From Bacteroidota bacterium (lineage in GTDB: Bacteria; Bacteroidota; Bacteroidia; Flavobacteriales_F; PHOS-HE28): a stretch of 9,264 nucleotides of DNA. Both the position numbers and the translations under genes were made by a program. The DNA lies in assembly GCA_963169595.1 (NCBI GenBank), contig CAUJFM010000078.1:1-9264 (forward strand). The letters run 5' to 3'. How positions within the stretch are numbered: position 1 is the stretch's first letter; each line of letters starts with the position of its first letter. The notes under the pieces are model-generated. The model was not told where the DNA came from. It ran no database searches and saw only the letters and a program-made list of their open reading frames with translations. This document shows, piece by piece, positions 1-7,134 of the stretch.

Positions 1-222
1 CGGGAGGCACCGGAGCAGGTACGGGCCTCCAACATGGCCTATGCCCAACAGCTGGCCTTGTACAACAACGGCCTGGCCGACCTCACCGATGTGATCACGG
101 CCCAGTACGCGCTGAACCGGTCGGAGACCGACGCGGACATCGCGGCCGTGGACCTGTGGCGCAGCCTGCTGCTGAAAGCCGCTGCCGTGGGCGACTTCGG
201 CCTGTTCATCGACCAATTCTAA
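1..222 (+). CDS. TolC-family outer membrane efflux channel, C-terminal fragment
   Basis: This is the last 73 residues of a protein that begins before the window; the frame is open from base 1 and stops with TAA at 220-222. The sequence LYNNGLADLTDVITAQYAL is the hallmark of the final alpha-helical repeat of TolC/OprM channels (YxxGxxxLxDVLxAQ), followed by an amphipathic helix rich in Ala and Leu and a short tail ending FIDQF. Family members form trimeric barrels and tunnels that carry RND pump substrates across the outer membrane. The stop lies 12 nt before the RND pump gene, so the two are almost certainly co-transcribed and this channel is the natural outer-membrane partner of the pump and adaptor that follow. 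An internal ATG at 34 is not the true start, because the family signature reads through from upstream. Confidence 0.85.
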   Translation, partial: REAPEQVRASNMAYAQQLALYNNGLADLTDVITAQYALNRSETDADIAAVDLWRSLLLKAAAVGDFGLFIDQF

Positions 223-234
223 CGCACTCGTACG

Positions 235-3200
235 ATGAAGCTCATCCGTTTCGCATTGCTCAAGCCGGTCAGCATCATCGTGCTGGTCGCCACCCTCGTG
301 TTCTTCGGCATCCGCGCGGTCAACAGCGTCAAGATCGACATCCTGCCGCAGATGAACCTGCCGGTGATCTACCTGGCGCACCCCTTCGGCGGCTACACGC
401 CGGACCAGATGGAGGCCTACTTCGGCAAGGCCTACGTGGGCGTCTTCATCATGGTGAACGGGGTGAAGTCCATCGAGTCGAAGAACATCCAGGGCCTCAC
501 CTTGATGAAGCTGACCTTCTACGAAGGCACGGACATGGCGCAGGCCGCGGCGGAGGTGTCGGCATTCTCCAACCGCATGCAGGTGGCCTTCCCGCCAGGC
601 TCCGCGCCGCCGTTCATCGTGCGGTTCGACGCATCCTCGTTGCCGGTGGGGCAGCTGGTGCTGAGCAGCGACACCCGCTCCAACAACGAGATGCAGGACC
701 TGGCCAACACCGTGGTGCGCTCCAGCTTCACCGCCATCCCGGGCCTGCTGTCCTCACCGCCCTTCGGCGGCAGCCCACGCACCATCGAGGTGAACGTGGA
801 CCCCGACAAGCTGCGTGCGCACAGCCTCACCATCGACCAGGTGGTGGAGGCCATCCAGATCAACAACCGGACCGCCCCTCCGGGCGGGGTGCGCTTCGGC
901 GACCTCAACTACCTCACGCCCACCAACAACACCCTGCGGGAAGTGAGGGAGTTCGAGCGGATACCGCTTTTCAAGGGCGAGGTGAACAACCTGACCGTGG
1001 GCGATGTGGCCACCGTGAAGGACGGTGCCGACCTGGTGCAGGGCTATGCGCTGGTGAACGGGAAGCGCTCGGTGTACCTGAGCGTGGCCCGTTCGGCGGA
1101 TGCCTCCACCTGGGAGGTGGTGAAGCAGCTGAAGGCGAACCTGCCCCGCATCCAGAGCATGTTGCCCCCGGACGTGAGGCTCACCTACGAGTTCGACCAG
1201 TCGGTGTACGTGCTCAATGCGGTGAAGAGCCTGGTCACCGAAGGCGCCATCGGGGCTTTCCTCACCGGGCTGATGGTGGTGCTGTTCCTGGGCGACCGCC
1301 GCGCGGCCCTGATCGTGGTGCTCACCATCCCCATCTCCGTGATCGCCAGCGTGCTTTTCCTGCAGCTCTTCGGGCAGACCATCAACCTGATGACCTTGAG
1401 CGGCCTGGCCCTGTCCATCGGCATCCTGGTGGACGAGAGCACCGTGACCATCGAGAACATCCACCAGCACCTGGAGCGGGGAAAGCCCAAGGCCCGCGCC
1501 ATCTGGGATGCATGCAAGGAGATCGCCCTGCCCAAGCTGCTCATCCTGCTCAGCATACTCGCCGTGTTCGTGCCCGCCCTCACCATGGACGGGATCCCCG
1601 GCGCGCTGTTCCTCCCCTTGTCGCTGGCCATCGGCTTCGCCATGGTCACCTCCTTCCTCCTGTCCCAAACGTTCGTGCCCGTCATGGCCAACTGGACCAT
1701 GCAGGCGCAGCATGGCCGCAAGGAGGCCGGCGCCCCATCCCGGTTCCAACGGTTCAAGACGCGGTTCCTGGGCTTCCTGGGCAAGGCCATGCCCATGCGC
1801 AAGGCGGTCTCCATCGGCTACCTGGCCGGTGCCACGCTCCTGGCCGTGCTGGCCATCACCACCATCGGCCGCGATGTGTTCCCGAAGGTGAACTCCGGCC
1901 AGTTCCAGTTGCGCATGCGCGCCCCGGACGGCACGCGCATGGAGCGCACGGAGAAGATGGCCTTGCAGGTGCTGGACGAGGTGGAGGGGCTGGCCGGGAA
2001 GGAGCACGTCAGCATCACCTCCGCGTATGTGGGCATGCACCCCGCGCAGTACTCCGTCTCGCCCATCTACCTGTTCATGGCCGGCCCGCATGAGGCGGTG
2101 TTCCAAGTGGCGCTGAAGGACCTGGAGGTGGACATGGACGCCTTCAAGGATGAACTGCGGGCAAGGATCGGCGCGCAACTGCCCGAGGTGCGGCTGTCGT
2201 TCGAGCCGATCGAGCTCACGGACCGCATCCTCAGCCAAGGTGCCACCACGCCGATCGAGGTGCGGGTGAGCGGCAAGGACAAGCGGCAGAACGCGGCGTA
2301 CGCGCAACGGCTGGCGGACAGCCTGGCCACCATCCCGTCCATGCGCGATGTGCAGATCGCCCAGTCGTTCAACTATCCGGCGCTGGACATCGACATCGAC
2401 CGCACACGGGCGGCCCAGCTCGGCGTGGACATGAACGATGTGAGCCGCTCGCTGGTGGCCTCCACCTCCTCGTCGCGGTACACGGAGAAGAACATGTGGG
2501 TGGATGAGCGTTCCGGGCAGGCCTACAACGTGCAGGTGCAGGTGCCCACGGGCCGCATGAGGGACCTTGCTGAACTGGAACAGGTGCCCTTGCGGGAGAA
2601 CGCCACGCGGCCCATGCTGAGCGATGTGGCACGGGTTACGCGCACCACCACCAACGGGGAGAACGACAACATGGGCACCATGCCCTACCTGTCGGTCACC
2701 GCCAACATCGACCACAAGGACCTGGGGCATGCCTCGCGCGATGTGCAAGAGGCGATCGGGCGCCTGGGTGAGCTGCCGCGCGGCCTGTTCATCGACCAGG
2801 TGGGCCTGGGCACCGTGCTGGATGAAACACTGACCAGCCTGGAGGGCGGGCTGTTCGTGGCCATCGTGGTGATCTTCCTGATGCTCGCGGCCAACTTCCA
2901 GTCCTTCCGGGTGCCGCTCGTCGTCCTTGCCGCCGTGCCGGCCGTGGTGCTGGGCGCGCTGTTGCTGTTGCTGCTCACCGGATCCACGCTGAACCTGCAG
3001 TCGTACATGGGTATCATCATGTCGGTGGGTGTCTCCATCGCGAACGCGGTGCTGCTGGTCACCAATGCGGAGCAGATCCGCCTGGAGAAGGGCCTTGCGC
3101 CACAAGCGGCGATGGAGGCCGCCGGGCTGCGGGTGCGCCCGATCATCATGACCACGGTGGCCATGGTGGTGGGGATGCTGCCCATGGCGATCGGCCACGG

Positions 3201-3384
3201 CGAAGGAGGCGAGCAGGTGGCCCCGCTGGGGCGTGCCGTCATCGGCGGGCTGCTCTTTTCCACTTGCGCGGTGCTGCTGGTGCTTCCCCTGCTGTACACC
3301 TGGGTGCAGGGCAAGGCCACGCTCCGTTCCGTTTCGCTGCACCCGGATGATGAGCGCAGCATGCATTACGACCCGATCCACTAA
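235..3384 (+). CDS. RND-family efflux pump, inner-membrane permease (AcrB/HAE-like)
   Basis: A complete 1049-residue pump, the normal size for the AcrB/MexB superfamily, and the motor of a tripartite exporter that drives substrates through the adaptor and outer-membrane channel. The two-fold repeated layout is visible: TM1 at about 12-29, a large periplasmic domain to about 330, TM2-TM6 at about 335-480, a basic cytoplasmic linker (about 490-522), TM7 at about 525-543, a second periplasmic domain to about 865, and TM8-TM12 at about 870-1022. TM4 carries GILVDESTVTIENIH; the proton-relay pair is D400-E401 instead of Asp-Asp. In TM10, SVGVSIANAVLL has A936 where AcrB has Lys940. The TM11 Arg equivalent (R968, in RVRPIIMTT) is kept. 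This combination fits a subfamily of drug-type RND proteins common in Bacteroidota and Acidobacteria (from memory), not the heavy-metal CusA type. Substrate cannot be told from sequence. The start follows the channel stop by 12 nt and gives the typical short basic N-terminus MKLIRFALLKP. Confidence 0.95.
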   Translation: MKLIRFALLKPVSIIVLVATLVFFGIRAVNSVKIDILPQMNLPVIYLAHPFGGYTPDQMEAYFGKAYVGVFIMVNGVKSIESKNIQGLTLMKLTFYEGTDMAQAAAEVSAFSNRMQVAFPPGSAPPFIVRFDASSLPVGQLVLSSDTRSNNEMQDLANTVVRSSFTAIPGLLSSPPFGGSPRTIEVNVDPDKLRAHSLTIDQVVEAIQINNRTAPPGGVRFGDLNYLTPTNNTLREVREFERIPLFKGEVNNLTVGDVATVKDGADLVQGYALVNGKRSVYLSVARSADASTWEVVKQLKANLPRIQSMLPPDVRLTYEFDQSVYVLNAVKSLVTEGAIGAFLTGLMVVLFLGDRRAALIVVLTIPISVIASVLFLQLFGQTINLMTLSGLALSIGILVDESTVTIENIHQHLERGKPKARAIWDACKEIALPKLLILLSILAVFVPALTMDGIPGALFLPLSLAIGFAMVTSFLLSQTFVPVMANWTMQAQHGRKEAGAPSRFQRFKTRFLGFLGKAMPMRKAVSIGYLAGATLLAVLAITTIGRDVFPKVNSGQFQLRMRAPDGTRMERTEKMALQVLDEVEGLAGKEHVSITSAYVGMHPAQYSVSPIYLFMAGPHEAVFQVALKDLEVDMDAFKDELRARIGAQLPEVRLSFEPIELTDRILSQGATTPIEVRVSGKDKRQNAAYAQRLADSLATIPSMRDVQIAQSFNYPALDIDIDRTRAAQLGVDMNDVSRSLVASTSSSRYTEKNMWVDERSGQAYNVQVQVPTGRMRDLAELEQVPLRENATRPMLSDVARVTRTTTNGENDNMGTMPYLSVTANIDHKDLGHASRDVQEAIGRLGELPRGLFIDQVGLGTVLDETLTSLEGGLFVAIVVIFLMLAANFQSFRVPLVVLAAVPAVVLGALLLLLLTGSTLNLQSYMGIIMSVGVSIANAVLLVTNAEQIRLEKGLAPQAAMEAAGLRVRPIIMTTVAMVVGMLPMAIGHGEGGEQVAPLGRAVIGGLLFSTCAVLLVLPLLYTWVQGKATLRSVSLHPDDERSMHYDPIH

Positions 3385-3394
3385 CCGAACGACG

Positions 3395-4489
3395 ATGAAA
3401 CAGCTTTGGGCATTGATGATCATGGGCGCCGCAGCCCTGCTCCCTTCCTGCACGGACAGCAAGGCGCGCGAAGTGGAGGGCCGGACCGAAAGCGGGCCGG
3501 CGACCACGGCGACATTCACCTTGCAGCAGGATACCCTTTCCACCACGGTGCTGCTGCCTGCGGAACTGAGCGGATACCGCCGGGTGGACCTGCACGCCAA
3601 GGTGGCCGGTTACGTGCGATCGCTGCACGTGGACATCGGCTCCCGCGTGCAGCAGGGGCAATTGCTCGCCACCCTGGAGGCCCCCGAGATACACGCGCGA
3701 ATGGCCGCCGCGCTCTCCAGGATGAAGTCCCAGGAGGCGGTCCATACCGCGTCGCAAAGCACCTACGACCGCCTGCTGGAGACCAGCAAGGTGGAAGGCA
3801 CCATTTCGCCGAACGACCTGGACCAGGCCCTGGCCCGGAAGAACGCCGACCAGGCCCGCTTGGAAGCCAGCCAGGCGGACTACCATGAGGTCGCGAACAT
3901 GAGCGGGTACCTGGAGATCCGCGCACCCTTCAGCGGCACCATCACCGGGCGCAACGTGAACGAGGGGGCTTACGTGGGCGGCAGCAACAACACACCAATG
4001 CTGACGCTGCAAGAGACCGGGCGCCTCAGGTTGACCGTGGCCGTGCCCGAGGCCTACACCGCCTACCTCGGGATCGGCGATGAGCTCAGCTTCACGGTGA
4101 ACGCCCGCGAAGGAGAGACGTTCAGCGGCAAGGTGGGCCGGATGTCCGGCGCGCTGGACAGCCGGCTGCGCGCCGAGCAGGTGGAGGCGGACGTGGACAA
4201 CCGGGGAGGGGAACTGATGCCCGGCATGATCGGCCAGGTGAGGCTGTCGGTCGCCAGTGGGCCAACGGCCTTCGTAGTGCCCCGATCGGCGGTGATGACC
4301 ACTTCCGAGGGCGACTTCGTGATCAAGGTGGCGGGAGGCAAGGCCTTTTGGACCGCCGTGCGCACGGGACTGGGGTCGGCGGACCGCATCCAGGTCTTCA
4401 GCGCGGAACTGCACGCCAACGATGCCTTGGTACTGCATGCCGGTGAAGGCATTCGCGAGGGCGGCGCGCTGACCGCGGGACCACGATGA
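3395..4489 (+). CDS. RND efflux periplasmic adaptor (membrane fusion protein), lipoprotein
   Basis: A 364-residue adaptor that would bridge the RND pump and the TolC-type channel in the periplasm. The N-terminus is a lipoprotein signal: basic start, hydrophobic stretch, and lipobox LPSC with Cys19 as the predicted lipidated residue. Next come the first half of a lipoyl-like domain (about 66-97, with AGYVRSLHVDIGSRVQQGQLL), an alpha-helical hairpin (about 98-166, including the frequent ISPNDLDQA turn), the second lipoyl half (about 170-205, IRAPFSGTITGRNVNEGAYV), a beta-barrel domain (about 208-286) and a membrane-proximal domain to the end. The ATG at 3395 lies 10 nt after the pump stop; an in-frame extension to 3233 overlaps the pump gene and would destroy the signal peptide, so it was not used. 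The adaptor follows the pump, whereas many RND operons put it first. Confidence 0.93.
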   Translation: MKQLWALMIMGAAALLPSCTDSKAREVEGRTESGPATTATFTLQQDTLSTTVLLPAELSGYRRVDLHAKVAGYVRSLHVDIGSRVQQGQLLATLEAPEIHARMAAALSRMKSQEAVHTASQSTYDRLLETSKVEGTISPNDLDQALARKNADQARLEASQADYHEVANMSGYLEIRAPFSGTITGRNVNEGAYVGGSNNTPMLTLQETGRLRLTVAVPEAYTAYLGIGDELSFTVNAREGETFSGKVGRMSGALDSRLRAEQVEADVDNRGGELMPGMIGQVRLSVASGPTAFVVPRSAVMTTSEGDFVIKVAGGKAFWTAVRTGLGSADRIQVFSAELHANDALVLHAGEGIREGGALTAGPR

Positions 4490-4496
4490 ACCCGGC

Positions 4497-5747
4497 ATGA
4501 GAAAACACACAACGGACATGAACTTGACGAAGGAATTTGAACAGCCGGCGGGCATTGCGCTGGACCGGCCATTGAACCACCCCGGGGTGGGGACCACCGC
4601 ACCGGGAACCACCGCCTGGGGCGCCATTGCGGCGTTGACCTTCAGCATCGTGGTGCTGCTGGTGGCCGAGTTGCTGCCGGCGAGCATCCTCACACCCATG
4701 GCCGAGGGCCTGGGCATCTCGCAGGGACTTGCGGGTCAAACCTTGACCGTGACGGCCATCGCCGCCATCTTCTCCAGCCTGTTGCTCACGCGCGTGGCAC
4801 GTGGCATCGACCGCCGCCAGGTGATCCTGGGTTTCATGGTGCTGATGGTCGCCTCGAACCTGCTGGTCGCACTCGCACCGAACTTCACCCTGCTGCTCTT
4901 CGGGAGGCTCCTGCTCGGACTCGCCCTCGGCGGCCTCTGGGCCATCGCCACCTCCGTTACCATGCGCCTGGCACCGGAACCCATGGTGCCGCGTGCCTTG
5001 TCCGTGGTGTTCGGCGGCATCTCCGTCGCCATGGTGATCGCGGCGCCGCTGGGCAGCTACTTCGGTGCGATGGTCGGCTGGCGCGGCGTGTTCGGTGCCA
5101 CGGCGGTGCTCAGCCTGCTGGGCGGCATCTGGCTCTACGCGGCCATGCCCGCGCTGCCCGCGGAACGGGAGGGGCGTGGCCGGGGCATCCTGGCGGTGGC
5201 CCAACGTCCGGGCATGAAGGTCGCCTTGCTCGCCATGATGTTCGTCTTCGCCGGCCAGTTCACCTTCTTCAGTTACATGCGCCCGTTCTTCGAGCAGGTC
5301 ACCGGCCTGGGGGTCGCAGCCATTTCCGGGGTCTTCCTGCTCTTCGGGGTCGCCAACTTCATCGGCACCGTGGTGTGTCCGCCCCTGCTCAGGGTGCGGC
5401 TGAAGGCCACGTTGGCGGCGGGGCCCGCGTTGATCGGGCTGTTCGCGCTCATCCTCGCATCGGCGGGGTACGCCCCCTGGATCGCCGCGGTCATGATCGC
5501 CCTGTGGGGCGTGGTCTTCGGCTCGGTTCCCGTGGGCTGGTCCACCTGGATCGCGCGCAACCTGCCGGATGATGTGGAGAACGCGGGTGGCCTGCAAGTG
5601 GCCGTCATCCAATTGGCCAACGCGGCCGGTGCGGCCTGGGGCGGCTACCTGTTGGAAGCGGGCGGGGCCACCATGCCGCTCTTCGCCGCCGCGGCGCTGA
5701 TGCTGGCGGCCGCGTTCGTTTCCGCGGTCCGGCTGCGAACCCGCTGA
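4497..5747 (+). CDS. nepI: MFS exporter, NepI-like purine ribonucleoside efflux pump
   Basis: A 416-residue, 12-TM drug:H+ antiporter-1 type transporter. It resembles E. coli NepI, which exports purine ribonucleosides such as inosine and also protects against 6-mercaptopurine. Segments recalled as near-identical to NepI are AELLPASILTPMAEGLGIS (about 58-76), GRLLLGLALGGLWAIATSVT (136-155), the TM5 segment SVAMVIAAPLGS with antiporter-motif character (176-187), FAGQFTFFSYMRP (251-263) and, best of all, PVGWSTWIAR followed by GGLQVAVIQLANAAGAAWGGY (about 345-384). The TM2-TM3 loop has a reduced motif A (ARGIDRRQV). The family is therefore firm; nucleoside specificity is inference from resemblance. 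The start is uncertain: ATG 4497 is the longest, but ATG 4518 (MNLTKEF) follows an A/C-rich leader like its neighbours and may be the real one. The gene begins 7-28 nt after the adaptor stop, so it appears to ride on the RND operon. Confidence 0.88.
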   Translation: MRKHTTDMNLTKEFEQPAGIALDRPLNHPGVGTTAPGTTAWGAIAALTFSIVVLLVAELLPASILTPMAEGLGISQGLAGQTLTVTAIAAIFSSLLLTRVARGIDRRQVILGFMVLMVASNLLVALAPNFTLLLFGRLLLGLALGGLWAIATSVTMRLAPEPMVPRALSVVFGGISVAMVIAAPLGSYFGAMVGWRGVFGATAVLSLLGGIWLYAAMPALPAEREGRGRGILAVAQRPGMKVALLAMMFVFAGQFTFFSYMRPFFEQVTGLGVAAISGVFLLFGVANFIGTVVCPPLLRVRLKATLAAGPALIGLFALILASAGYAPWIAAVMIALWGVVFGSVPVGWSTWIARNLPDDVENAGGLQVAVIQLANAAGAAWGGYLLEAGGATMPLFAAAALMLAAAFVSAVRLRTR

Positions 5748-5760
5748 TGGGAATGCCCCC

Positions 5761-5801
5761 ACCATCCGTGATCGTGTTACAAAACCAGGTGATCCACGCA
5801 C
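5761..5801 (+). promoter_or_regulatory. Duplicated operator-like element, copy 1 (upstream of alcohol dehydrogenase)
   Basis: This segment begins 13 nt after the MFS stop and matches 7001-7041 without gaps; extended to the ATG triplets at 5803/7043, 34 of 45 positions agree. It holds two direct half-sites, CCGTGATCGTGTTAC at 5766 and AGGTGATCCACGCAC at 5787, exactly 21 bp apart (two helical turns) and sharing GTGATC. The 8 bases between the conserved blocks (5781-5788) differ between copies, as expected of a spacer. AraC-family activators are known to bind direct half-sites with 21-bp spacing next to the promoter, as at araI. Operator function is inferred from the conservation and phasing. 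Confidence 0.5.
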
Positions 5802-5831
5802 CATGTTGCCTGGCGACCACGGCCAGCTTTG
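5802..5831 (+). promoter_or_regulatory. Putative Bacteroidota-type promoter for the alcohol dehydrogenase
   Basis: CATG at 5802-5805 and CAGCTTTG at 5824-5831, 18 bp apart, sit where the -33 (TTTG) and -7 (TAnnTTTG) boxes of Bacteroidota promoters would be relative to the operator-like half-sites. The -7-like box differs from consensus by T to C at its first base. The same box, as CAATTTTG, is at the identical offset in the second copy, which is the main support. Predicted transcription would start near 5838, giving an untranslated leader of roughly 135 nt. The -33 match is poor. Confidence 0.35.
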
Positions 5832-5972
5832 TGATGTGAGGTCGGTGATAATGAGAGCACATCGGGGCGAAGGAATGGAAGTAGAAGGTGTATGGGCCCG
5901 ATATCCTCGGCCGCCCCGACGGACTGTACAAGAAGCCGGGCCATACCATGTGAACCCCGAACGAACAACACC

Positions 5973-6989
5973 ATGAAAGCAACCATCCTGTATGGACCCG
6001 GGGATGTGCGCGTCGAGGAACGCGACCTTCCCCGCATCGAGCAACCGACGGATGCGGTGATCCGCATTTCGGCCACCTGCGTATGCGGATCGGACCTATG
6101 GCCGTACCGCGGCCTGCAAGCGATCAACGGCCCCACGCCCATGGGCCACGAATACTGCGGTATCGTGGAGGAAGTGGGTAGCGCCGTACGTACGGTGAAG
6201 CCCGGCCAGTTCGTCATCGGCTCGTTCTTCGCCTCGGACAACACATGTCCGCATTGCCACGTGGGCTACCAGACCTCCTGCCAGCAGCGCGAGTTCATCT
6301 CCACCGCGCAGGCGCCGGTGCTGCGTGTGCCCATGGCCGACGGCACGTTGGTGGCCACGCCCGATGTGCCGCCGGACGCCATGGTACCGAGCCTGCTCAC
6401 CGTGTCCGATGTCATGGGCACGGGCTGGTTCGCGGCCGTGGCGGCCAATGTGAAGCCCGGCATGACCGTGGCCGTGGTCGGCGACGGGGCGGTGGGACTG
6501 CTCGGCGTGCTTTCCGCACAGCGGATGGGCGCGGAGCGAATCATCGCCATGAGCCGCCACGAGAAGCGGCAGCAACTGGCGCGCGCCTTCGGCGCCACCG
6601 ACATCGTGAGCGAACGGGGCGATGAAGGCGTGGCGCGCATCATGGACATCACCAAGGGGATCGGCGCGGACGCGGTGTTGGAATGCGTGGGCACGCAACA
6701 GTCCATGATGCAGGCCATCCGATCCACACGGCCGGGCGGCTCGGTGGGTTACGTCGGCGTTCCCCACGGGGTGGAGCTCAACGGCGAGGAGTTGTTCTAC
6801 AGCCATGTACGCCTGCATGGAGGTCCTGCTCCCGTGCGCCGTTTCCTGCCCGAGTTGATCGACCTGGTGTGGAACGGGAAGATCGACCCCGGAAAAGTGT
6901 TCGACCTCGAGCTGCCGCTGGACCAGGTGGCCGAGGGCTACCGCGCCATGGATGAACGCCGTGCGATCAAGGCGCTGCTTCGGCCATGA
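5973..6989 (+). CDS. Zinc-dependent medium-chain alcohol dehydrogenase
   Basis: A 338-residue NAD(P)-dependent oxidoreductase of the medium-chain dehydrogenase superfamily, expected to be cytoplasmic and to interconvert alcohols and aldehydes or ketones. Catalytic-zinc ligands are visible: C38 in CVCGSD, H59-E60 in MGHEYCG, and D146 in TVSDVMGTGW. The structural-zinc lobe is short, CPHCHVGYQTSC (C92, C95, C103), with three cysteines instead of four; similar lobes occur in a recognised subgroup of these enzymes (from memory). The Rossmann fold starts at about 165 with VAVVGDGAVGLLGV, and the basic MSRHEKR after beta-2 suggests NADP(H) rather than NAD(H). The chosen ATG follows gaacaacacc, the local start context, and gives the family N-terminus MKATILYGPGDV; the frame is open back to 5892 but that part has no family resemblance. 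Its own upstream element suggests separate control from the efflux operon. Confidence 0.92.
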   Translation: MKATILYGPGDVRVEERDLPRIEQPTDAVIRISATCVCGSDLWPYRGLQAINGPTPMGHEYCGIVEEVGSAVRTVKPGQFVIGSFFASDNTCPHCHVGYQTSCQQREFISTAQAPVLRVPMADGTLVATPDVPPDAMVPSLLTVSDVMGTGWFAAVAANVKPGMTVAVVGDGAVGLLGVLSAQRMGAERIIAMSRHEKRQQLARAFGATDIVSERGDEGVARIMDITKGIGADAVLECVGTQQSMMQAIRSTRPGGSVGYVGVPHGVELNGEELFYSHVRLHGGPAPVRRFLPELIDLVWNGKIDPGKVFDLELPLDQVAEGYRAMDERRAIKALLRP

Positions 6990-7000
6990 CGGCCTCGCGT

Positions 7001-7041
7001 ACCTTCCGTGAACGTGTTACGGTTCCCCGTGATCCGCGTAC
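7001..7041 (+). promoter_or_regulatory. Duplicated operator-like element, copy 2 (upstream of aldo/keto reductase)
   Basis: The second copy of the element at 5761-5801, lying 11 nt after the dehydrogenase stop at a constant offset of 1240 bp. Its direct half-sites are CCGTGAACGTGTTAC at 7006 and CCGTGATCCGCGTAC at 7027, again 21 bp apart and here agreeing at 10 of 15 positions, better than in copy 1. The left half-site with its flank, CCGTGA...TTACGG, is also weakly palindromic. Recurrence in front of two functionally related enzymes, within otherwise unrelated intergenic DNA, is the case for a shared regulator-binding site. Confidence 0.5.
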
Positions 7042-7071
7042 GATGCACCCCGTCCGGCACCATCAATTTTG
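7042..7071 (+). promoter_or_regulatory. Putative Bacteroidota-type promoter for the aldo/keto reductase
   Basis: GATG at 7042-7045 and CAATTTTG at 7064-7071 occupy the same offsets as the boxes of the first copy, with an 18-bp spacer. CAATTTTG matches the -7 consensus TAnnTTTG except at its first base. A start near 7078 would leave a leader of about 57 nt before the ATG at 7135. The weak -33 box would suit an activator-dependent promoter, which fits half-sites abutting it. Confidence 0.35.
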
Positions 7072-7134
7072 CAACATCCGGGCGGCACCGACAGCATGCC
7101 TGACCACCGCCCCGGCAACCGACCTACAAGCACC

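Noticed and set aside
754..3600. Long open frame of 948 codons on the minus strand across the RND pump gene
   Set aside because: It is antisense to a clearly recognisable pump, its translation is rich in His, Gln, Gly and Arg with no family resemblance, and it arises from GC-rich codon use on the other strand. The 645-codon plus-strand frame at 156-2093 is rejected for the same reason.
5748..5770. Terminator after the MFS gene (GGGAATGCCC)
   Set aside because: It has a three-base-pair stem and no T-tract.
4398..6044. Open frame of 548 codons on the minus strand across the MFS gene
   Set aside because: It is a shadow of the NepI-like gene, of biased composition and without domains.
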